A stretch of 16,647 nucleotides of DNA from an uncultured Methylococcaceae bacterium (lineage in GTDB: Bacteria; Pseudomonadota; Gammaproteobacteria; Methylococcales; Methylomonadaceae). The stretch is taken from positions 1 to 16,647 of the forward strand of contig CAJAHC010000117.1 of NCBI GenBank assembly GCA_903939355.1. The letters are read 5' to 3'. Positions 9,200 through 16,647 of the stretch are shown here, piece after piece (positions within the stretch are counted from its first letter, which is position 1; every line of letters starts with the position of its first letter). Made by a program: the position numbers and the translations under genes. The notes beneath the pieces were generated by a model, which was not told the origin of the DNA, ran no database searches, and was given only the letters and a program-made list of their open reading frames with translations.

Positions 9200-9703
9200 T
9201 TAATCTTTAATGATGCGACCTGTTTTCTGTAGCATAGCCAGAAAGCCTAATGAAGCGGCCTCCACCATATCTAAGACACGCTCAAAACCATATTTACCAC
9301 CATAATATGGATCTGGAACTTCTTTCACGCCTAATTGCGGGGCGTATTCGAGTAAATAACTAATTTTTTCGGCGTACTTTTGGGGGCAGGCACTAATTAG
9401 AGCCTCATAATTATCATCATCCATTGCTAACAAGTAATCATAATCCTCAAAATCAGCCATAATTACCTTACGTGCGCGCAAATGAGTTAACTCCACACCT
9501 CGTTCTGAGGCGGCATTCTGCGCCCTTAAATCTGGAGACTCTCCAACATGATGAGCATGTGTACCTGCCGAATCGATAATAAAATTATCTTCTAAATTTT
9601 GTTCCTTCAGCAACTTTGTAAATACACCTTCTGCGGAAGGTGAACGACAAATATTACCCATACAAACAAAAAGAACTTTTATTTTTTCCATTTCCGTACA
9701 CAT
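9200..9703 (-). CDS. Low-molecular-weight protein tyrosine phosphatase
   Basis: A cytoplasmic phosphatase of the arsenate-reductase-like LMW-PTP fold that hydrolyses phosphotyrosine. The P-loop CMGNICRS near the N-terminus gives the nucleophile Cys14 and Arg20 (counting from the first ATG), and the general acid Asp131 is in VPDPYYGG. Length 167 is normal. There is no neighbouring tyrosine kinase or polysaccharide export gene, so this is not an obvious Wzb-type pair, and the substrate is unknown. The start is uncertain: ATG at 9703, or ATG at 9691 four codons later, which would begin MEKIKVLF and fits the family better. Neither has a clear ribosome site. It is separated from purA by 125 nt and followed closely by the hydrolase gene. 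Confidence 0.92.
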   Translation of the reverse strand: MCTEMEKIKVLFVCMGNICRSPSAEGVFTKLLKEQNLEDNFIIDSAGTHAHHVGESPDLRAQNAASERGVELTHLRARKVIMADFEDYDYLLAMDDDNYEALISACPQKYAEKISYLLEYAPQLGVKEVPDPYYGGKYGFERVLDMVEAASLGFLAMLQKTGRIIKD

Positions 9704-9828
9704 TTAAAAAATGACATTAGGGAGGAACATAAACAACAAATATTACTTATCACGCACCCTGTTCAATTAACTTTAGCTATAAGCACAATTTTTAACCCCT
9801 CAAGCGAAAACTATTACTGGTCAGTACA

Positions 9829-12325
<2,497 letters not shown>

Positions 12326-12346
12326 GTTTTGTATGTCCACTCAAAC

Positions 12347-12376
12347 AAAACGCCCCGCGAAGCGGAGCGTTTTTTT
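12347..12376 (-). terminator. Hairpin/terminator between hflC and hisZ
   Basis: On the minus strand the stem AAAACGCTCCGC / GCGGGGCGTTTT, with a TTC loop, pairs over 12 bp including one U-G wobble, and runs on into GTTTGA. On the plus strand a run of seven Ts follows the same stem, with one C-A mismatch. It could end the hfq-hflX-hflK-hflC transcript. It lies only about 22 nt before the hisZ start codon, so it might instead act as an attenuator or a 5' stem-loop of a hisZ transcript. Confidence 0.7.
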
Positions 12377-12399
12377 ATTTCAATAAAAAATTGAGTCAA
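12372..12399 (-). promoter_or_regulatory. Candidate promoter for hisZ-purA
   Basis: On the minus strand TTGACT (12399-12394) and TAAAAA (12377-12372) are spaced 16 nt apart, a fair -35/-10 pair. Transcription would begin at or inside the following hairpin, giving hisZ mRNA a 5' stem-loop. The AT-rich surroundings make chance matches likely. Confidence 0.35.
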
Positions 12400-12414
12400 C
12401 TTATCTCGATATTT

Positions 12415-12483
12415 TCAACTGTAATCATCAGGATAAGTTGCTCTCGGAATAAGCGCCTGCATTTTGCCAATCCCTAAATACAT
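12415..12483 (-). CDS. Possible 22-codon leader ORF after hflC
   Basis: Nine bases after the hflC stop, an ATG preceded closely by GGTTGGAAT opens a 22-codon frame: MYLGIGKMQALIPRATYPDD followed by Tyr and Ser, then TGA. It ends about 40 nt before the hisZ hairpin. There is no histidine run, so it is not a classic his leader peptide. It may be a chance ORF. Pseudomonads place a DUF2065 (YjeT) gene here, and this peptide does not resemble one. Reported because its position between an operon end and a terminator-like hairpin would suit a leader peptide. Confidence 0.2.
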   Translation of the reverse strand: MYLGIGKMQALIPRATYPDDYS

Positions 12484-12491
12484 ATTCCAAC

Positions 12492-13346
12492 CTATTTTTG
12501 CTTATTAAAGTACTGAAAAAAGTCTGAAGCAGGATCTATAACCATCATGCTTGAACTTGTAAATGTCTTTTTATAAGCGTTTAAGCTGCGATAAAAAGTG
12601 AAGAACTCAGTATCTGCCCCATAAGCCTTAGCATAGATATCCGCAGATGTAGCGTCGCCCTCACCACGAAGTTTTTCAGCATCACGAAATGCATTAGCCA
12701 ACGTAACAACTCGTTGCCTATCAGCATCAGCACGGATTCTTTCCGCGGCTTCTGCACCTTGCGAACGAAACTCACGTGCTACGCGCTCACGCTCGGCTTC
12801 CATTCTACGAAATACTGAGCTACTTACTTCTGGGGGTAAGTCAATGCGCATCACCTGAACATCAACGATCTCCATACCCAACTCAGCCGCAACCGCCTTG
12901 GAATTATTGGTCAAAATCTCACGTATAGCACTACGATCAGTTGAAATAAGTTGCTTAATATTACGCTTACTAAACTCACTTCGAAAAGCATCCTTAATAA
13001 TTTGATCCAGCCGTAAATTAGCCTGATCAATATCGCCGGCAACTGAAGTATAAAAAGTACTTACATTTGCAATACGCCATTTAACAAATGAATCAACAAT
13101 AACGTTCTTTTTTTCAGCGGTTAAGAAACGCTCAGGCTTTGCATCCATTGTCTGAATACGCGCATCAAATTTCTTTATATTATTGATGAAGGGTAATTTA
13201 AAATGCAATCCAGGTGCATAGTCGTTTTTTACGATCTCACCTAAACGAAATTTAATCGCTTTTTCTGTTTGACTGACAGAAAAAACGGACATCATACCTA
13301 CCAATAACAATGCTGCCAAACCTACTAAAATCTTATTCTGTATCAT
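12492..13346 (-). CDS. hflC: HflC, SPFH-domain modulator of FtsH protease
   Basis: An inner-membrane protein that forms a large cage-like complex with HflK around the FtsH protease and limits its access to membrane substrates. The 284 residues start with a short cytoplasmic end and one transmembrane segment (about 6-24), followed by a periplasmic SPFH/band-7 domain (about 25-190). Next come the charged coiled coil with ERERVAREFRSQGAEAAERI (185-204) and a C-terminal helix. FRLGEI and PGLHFKLPFI (45-54) are hallmark segments. The ATG overlaps the hflK stop by one base (TAATG), which suggests translational coupling and equal synthesis of the two partners. Confidence 0.96.
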   Translation of the reverse strand: MIQNKILVGLAALLLVGMMSVFSVSQTEKAIKFRLGEIVKNDYAPGLHFKLPFINNIKKFDARIQTMDAKPERFLTAEKKNVIVDSFVKWRIANVSTFYTSVAGDIDQANLRLDQIIKDAFRSEFSKRNIKQLISTDRSAIREILTNNSKAVAAELGMEIVDVQVMRIDLPPEVSSSVFRRMEAERERVAREFRSQGAEAAERIRADADRQRVVTLANAFRDAEKLRGEGDATSADIYAKAYGADTEFFTFYRSLNAYKKTFTSSSMMVIDPASDFFQYFNKQK

Positions 13347-14590
13347 TAGCGTCCCCTCGCCTCACGGCTACGAATTGACGTACGTTCAACAGCTTGTTCT
13401 TGCACTGCAACTGGTTGCGCCTGCTGTTGTACTTGCGACTGATCTACGACGCTTGTTTGTGCGCTCATAGAGGGTAATTGCAATGAAGATTGATGTTGCG
13501 TCATCATTTTATCCAAAGGTAAATAAAGCAAATTGTTACCGGCCTTAACATCGACCAACACTTTATTTGTTTCAGACAACACTGCCTCCATTGATTCGAT
13601 ATACAATCGTTTTCGAGTCACATCCGGAGCCTTAACATACTCAACCAATAACTTGGAAAAGCGAGTGGTTTCACCTTGCGCCTGAGCAATTACCTGCTCT
13701 TTATAACCTTCGGCTTCCTGAATCTTTCTAGCAGCAGCCCCTCGGGCTTTAGGCACAACGTCATTCGAGTAAGCTTCAGCTTCATTAATTAAACGCTGTT
13801 CATCTTCTCGAGCCTTGATTGCATCTTCAAATGAATTCTGAACTTGCTCTGGTGGCTGAGCATCCTGTAAATTAACACTAGTCACTTGAATGCCCGACTT
13901 ATAACTATCCATAACATCTTGGATTTCTTTTTTAATCAACGTAACAATTTCACTACGACCTTGAGTTAAAACAAAGTCCATAGTACTACTACCAACAACA
14001 CCACGTAAGGCACTTTCCGTAACTTGCTTTAAGGTTAGCGCGGGATTTACAACATTAAAATTAAATTCCTTCGCATCTTTAACTTGATACTGCACAGCCA
14101 AACGAACATCCACATAGTTTTCATCTTTCGTTAACATCAACGCTTCTTTAGGTACTGACCCTTCAGCCTGCGCACTGCCACCACTGCGATAACCAACTTC
14201 AATAAAACGCTGTTGTTTCACATTGACAATTTCAACACGCTCAACGGGAGCGGGTAAATGCCAATTCAAACCAGATTGGGTAGTGCCAATATATTTACCA
14301 AATCGAGTCTCAACACCATGATTCCCCTCATCAACAATATAAAACCCACTTAACCCCCACAATACCACTGCACCTCCAGCAAGAAAACCTAAGCTTTTAA
14401 TTGAATAACTGGGAGAAAAATTTTTAGGAGAACCTTCATTATCCCCATTGCCCCCGTTACCACCAGCAAAGAACTTAGCTAACTTTTCCTGTAATGAGCG
14501 TATTGCTTCATCTAAATCGGGTGGCCCTTTCTTGTCACCTCGACCACTCCAAGGGTCTTTTTTATCGCCGCCAGGCTCATTCCACGACAT
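13346..14590 (-). CDS. hflK: HflK, SPFH-domain modulator of FtsH protease
   Basis: Partner of HflC in the FtsH-HflKC complex. The 414 residues begin MSWNEPGG and carry a Gly/Asn/Lys-rich cytoplasmic region (1-60), as usual for HflK. A single transmembrane segment (about 66-85) is followed by an SPFH domain starting DEGNHGVETRFGKY (87-100), then a long coiled coil (about 255-320, with DAIKAREDEQRLINEAEAY). A Gln-rich C-terminal tail (about 365-402) follows. It lies 138 nt after hflX. That gap holds a small palindrome (AACTCA-TCA-TGAGTT, about 14690-14705) but no clear terminator, and GGAG lies just before the ATG. Confidence 0.96.
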   Translation of the reverse strand: MSWNEPGGDKKDPWSGRGDKKGPPDLDEAIRSLQEKLAKFFAGGNGGNGDNEGSPKNFSPSYSIKSLGFLAGGAVVLWGLSGFYIVDEGNHGVETRFGKYIGTTQSGLNWHLPAPVERVEIVNVKQQRFIEVGYRSGGSAQAEGSVPKEALMLTKDENYVDVRLAVQYQVKDAKEFNFNVVNPALTLKQVTESALRGVVGSSTMDFVLTQGRSEIVTLIKKEIQDVMDSYKSGIQVTSVNLQDAQPPEQVQNSFEDAIKAREDEQRLINEAEAYSNDVVPKARGAAARKIQEAEGYKEQVIAQAQGETTRFSKLLVEYVKAPDVTRKRLYIESMEAVLSETNKVLVDVKAGNNLLYLPLDKMMTQHQSSLQLPSMSAQTSVVDQSQVQQQAQPVAVQEQAVERTSIRSREARGR

Positions 14591-14728
14591 ACTTATACTC
14601 CATTAATTGAATTTCTTAATATTTATCCCAAAGGATGTTTATATTGCCATTCTATCGTAAATCTTTTAAAAAGTGAAAATGCAACCCTCAAACATCAACT
14701 CATGATGAGTTTACTTTTCTCACAATTA

Positions 14729-15994
14729 CTAGGTAATATCTTCAGTTTTTACATCTTTTAACAACGCCAAATGCTTTACATCAATTTCAATAACTAATTC
14801 ATTAGCACCGAAGTCATCAATATGCTCGTCAATTATTTTTGCGCAAGTAAATAATTTAGCCCTAACATAGCCTTGATGAGGCTCTAAAAAACAACGCCTT
14901 TTAACTTTAGTAACGGAAAAAAGCTCTGCTAGTACTTGATAAAGTAGATCAATACCAACTCCGGTTTCTGCAGATAACCAAACTCGAACCGGATTTCCAA
15001 ATTCATCCCTATCAATCCTGGGCTCAATGTTATCCATTAAGTCAATCTTATTGAAAACTTCTATCTGTCTAACCTTATCCGCACCTATATCTTCCAGAAC
15101 TCGATTCACTTGAACAATAATCTCATTCCTATCATCACCGTAAGCATCAATAACATGAAGTAATAGATCAGCTTCACTAGCTTCTTGCAATGTAGATTTA
15201 AATGCCGCAACTAACTCATGGGGTAAATGACGAATAAAACCTACTGTATCAGCAAGCACAACTTCACTATTATTAGGTAGCTGACAATTACGTAATGTTG
15301 GATCTAAGGTGGCAAACAACTGATCTGCCGTGTAAATATCAGCGCCTGTAAGCGCATTAAACAGGGTAGATTTACCAGCATTGGTATAACCAACTAAAGA
15401 CACAGATGCAACTTCGGCTTTTTTTCGTTTACTACGACCTTGAAATCTTTGCTTATCAACCTTATCCAAACGCTGTTGAATTTGCTTAATCCGCAAGCTT
15501 AAAAGTCGTCTATCAGTTTCTAACTGAGTTTCACCGGGGCCACGTAAGCCAATACCACCTTTTTGACGCTCCAAATGAGTCCAGCCTCTAACCAACCGAG
15601 TTGACAAGTGCTTTAATTGCGCCAACTCAACTTGTAATTTCCCCTCAAATGATTGTGCACGCTGGGCAAATATATCGAGAATCAAGCCATTTCTATCAAC
15701 TACTCGAACACCCAAGGCGCCTTCAAGGTTTCGCTCTTGACTGGGTGCTAAAGAATGATTAAATAAAACGACATCAGCCTCATAGGCTTCAACTGCTGCC
15801 TTAAGCTCTTCAAGCTTACCTTTGCCAACAAAATATTTTGGATCTGGGCGTTTACGACTGCCAGTAACAACAAAAACAGGATCAGTTCCAGCCGATTTAG
15901 CCAGTTCTTTTAACTCCAAAAGATCTTCCTGTCCAGCGCGAAAAGTTAAATGAACAAGAACGGCTCGCTCACCTGAATCAGGACGATCAAACAA
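14729..15994 (-). CDS. hflX: GTPase HflX
   Basis: A ribosome-binding GTPase that splits stalled or hibernating ribosomes, for example after heat stress. The 421 residues have the N-terminal HflX domain with the KGGIGLRGPGETQLE signature (145-159). The TRAFAC G domain follows: G1 GYTNAGKST (202-210), G2 region around LFATLDPT, G3 DTVGF (249-253), G4 NKID (315-318) and G5 SAETG (341-345). The C-terminal extension is shortish and ends KTEDIT. The start codon is TTG at 15994. The frame closes at a TGA five codons upstream, there is no early ATG, the E. coli protein begins the same way (MFDR), and a GGGG stretch sits 8 nt upstream. It lies 54 nt after hfq and is likely co-transcribed with it. Confidence 0.95.
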   Translation of the reverse strand: MFDRPDSGERAVLVHLTFRAGQEDLLELKELAKSAGTDPVFVVTGSRKRPDPKYFVGKGKLEELKAAVEAYEADVVLFNHSLAPSQERNLEGALGVRVVDRNGLILDIFAQRAQSFEGKLQVELAQLKHLSTRLVRGWTHLERQKGGIGLRGPGETQLETDRRLLSLRIKQIQQRLDKVDKQRFQGRSKRKKAEVASVSLVGYTNAGKSTLFNALTGADIYTADQLFATLDPTLRNCQLPNNSEVVLADTVGFIRHLPHELVAAFKSTLQEASEADLLLHVIDAYGDDRNEIIVQVNRVLEDIGADKVRQIEVFNKIDLMDNIEPRIDRDEFGNPVRVWLSAETGVGIDLLYQVLAELFSVTKVKRRCFLEPHQGYVRAKLFTCAKIIDEHIDDFGANELVIEIDVKHLALLKDVKTEDIT

Positions 15995-16048
15995 TAAAAT
16001 ACCCCATCATTGTGTCTATAAAAATACTAGTTTGTTCACGCCAAGTCT

Positions 16049-16288
16049 TCATTCACTAATAACTTCTTCTTCATGTGTCATTTTCACTGCCTTACTAGGC
16101 ACTATAGTTGATATGGCATGTTTATACACCATCTGACTAATAGTATTTTTTAGCATGATGACATACTGATCAAATGAATCTACTTTTCCTTGTAACTTAA
16201 TACCGTTAACAAGAAAAATTGATACTGGAGTATGATCCTTCCTAAGTGAGTTTAGAAAGTTATCCTGCAAATTCTGGCCTTTTGACAT
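16049..16288 (-). CDS. hfq: RNA chaperone Hfq
   Basis: An Sm-like hexameric protein that pairs small regulatory RNAs with target mRNAs. The 79 residues show Sm1 (about 8-50) and Sm2 (about 51-66). The proximal-face residues Gln8 and YKHAIS (Tyr55, Lys56, His57) are conserved. The rim patch reads RKD at 16-18 where E. coli has RRE. Position 42 is Tyr instead of Phe, and the C-terminal tail is short and acidic (HEEEVISE), unlike the long E. coli tail. The ATG has a near-perfect AAGGAG ribosome site 7 nt upstream. A promoter-like pair stands upstream (16309-16336). The gene heads the hfq-hflX-hflK-hflC order known in E. coli and Pseudomonas, but miaA does not precede it here. Confidence 0.98.
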   Translation of the reverse strand: MSKGQNLQDNFLNSLRKDHTPVSIFLVNGIKLQGKVDSFDQYVIMLKNTISQMVYKHAISTIVPSKAVKMTHEEEVISE

Positions 16289-16308
16289 CCGACGACTCCT
16301 TATTGTTT

Positions 16309-16336
16309 ATTTTAATAGCACTTAACATAACTGCAA
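16309..16336 (-). promoter_or_regulatory. Candidate promoter for hfq
   Basis: On the minus strand TTGCAG (16336-16331) and TAAAAT (16314-16309) are spaced 16 nt apart. They end about 20 nt before the hfq start and just ahead of its AAGGAG site. The gap between the upstream gene and hfq is 126 nt, enough for a promoter. Only moderate matches to the sigma70 consensus. Confidence 0.4.
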
Positions 16337-16414
16337 TTACTGTAAATACAAGCTCATGCTCTCTATATGTATATTTCTTCAGTTTCATTCTATCAGATAC
16401 GACCTGAGTCAGAC

Positions 16415-16647
16415 CTATTTTATTGCACATGTTCGTAATTTAACGATTAAAGACCGATAATCTTTTTCACTCAACGCATCACTTAAAATAAGCAGTGTTT
16501 TTTTATGATCAGACAGCCAAAATCGATGCTGAATCTGATCCTGATATTTAATATGTAACACTAACCCTAGTGTGGTAAGGATAACAGATGCATCTGGAAA
16601 CACAGTTACAACCTCTACAGTTAATGTAGTCGCGTCAATTGCATCTA
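16415..16647 (-). CDS. C-terminal part of a YgfX-like hypothetical protein (runs off the right edge)
   Basis: The frame is open from the right edge to a TAG at 16417-16415, 77 codons. A GTG at 16603 exists, but the frame continues upstream of it without a stop, so this is most likely a C-terminal fragment and not a small gene. The fragment has a hydrophobic stretch VILTTLGLVLHI and ends SDALSEKDYRSLIVKLRT. That hydrophobic-then-DxL..(D/E)xxRxLxVxLR ending resembles the C-terminus of YgfX/CptA membrane proteins. These pair with the succinate dehydrogenase assembly factor SdhE and have been discussed as cell-shape toxins. The assignment rests on the pattern only and is tentative; hfq is not its usual neighbour. 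It is not MiaA, the gene found upstream of hfq in many relatives. Confidence 0.5.
   Translation of the reverse strand, partial: DAIDATTLTVEVVTVFPDASVILTTLGLVLHIKYQDQIQHRFWLSDHKKTLLILSDALSEKDYRSLIVKLRTCAIK

Noticed and set aside
9813..9828. Small palindrome TACTG-AC-CAGTA after purA as a terminator
   Set aside because: A five-bp stem with a two-base loop and no U-run is not a credible terminator.
14685..14710. Palindrome AACTCA-TCA-TGAGTT between hflX and hflK as a terminator
   Set aside because: The stem is only six bp and not followed by a U-run on the minus strand; hflX and hflK are normally co-transcribed.
16415..16603. A complete 62-codon small gene with GTG start before hfq
   Set aside because: The same frame stays open upstream of the GTG to the window edge and no ribosome site precedes the GTG, so it is better read as the end of a longer gene.

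Overview
The window is one long block of minus-strand genes from a gammaproteobacterium with roughly 40% G+C, plus about 2.2 kb of unrelated sequence at its left end. The gene order hfq-hflX-hflK-hflC-hisZ-purA and the order gyrA-serC-pheA-hisC-tyrA are both classic gammaproteobacterial neighbourhoods. The second is the aromatic 'supraoperon' known from Pseudomonas and relatives. A free-living species related to Methylococcales or another low-GC gammaproteobacterium is plausible, but this sequence alone does not fix the genus. No gene with support was found on the plus strand, and no tRNA, rRNA, CRISPR array, insertion sequence or prophage was seen.

In transcription order (right to left): the C-terminal end of a YgfX-like membrane-associated protein runs off the right edge (16415-16647). 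Then come hfq (RNA chaperone), hflX (ribosome-associated GTPase), hflK and hflC (SPFH proteins controlling FtsH). A hairpin follows, then hisZ (regulatory subunit of the short-form HisG enzyme) and purA (adenylosuccinate synthetase). Next are a low-molecular-weight protein tyrosine phosphatase and a dienelactone hydrolase-family protein. After a 172-base gap with a good sigma70-type promoter come gyrA (gyrase A), serC (serine/pyridoxal route), pheA (chorismate mutase-prephenate dehydratase), hisC (aminotransferase of the HisC2 type) and the first codons of tyrA (prephenate dehydrogenase). The serC-pheA-hisC-tyrA group links serine/PLP supply to aromatic amino acid synthesis. The hfl group links RNA regulation, ribosome rescue and membrane proteolysis.

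The one real anomaly is at about 2156-2165. The tyrA gene starts normally at 2209, overlapping hisC, and reads through its Rossmann glycine motif to GGSIA. It then switches in mid-gene to the middle of an unrelated RHS/YD-repeat protein that stays open for about 720 codons to the left edge. Neither partner has a natural end at the join and a few bases fit both. I read this as most likely a chimeric assembly join, less likely an illegitimate recombination. The RHS part has higher G+C (about half) and different codon use. Apart from this join and some small leader and start-codon details, the window is ordinary housekeeping chromosome, and I see no convincing undescribed system in it.
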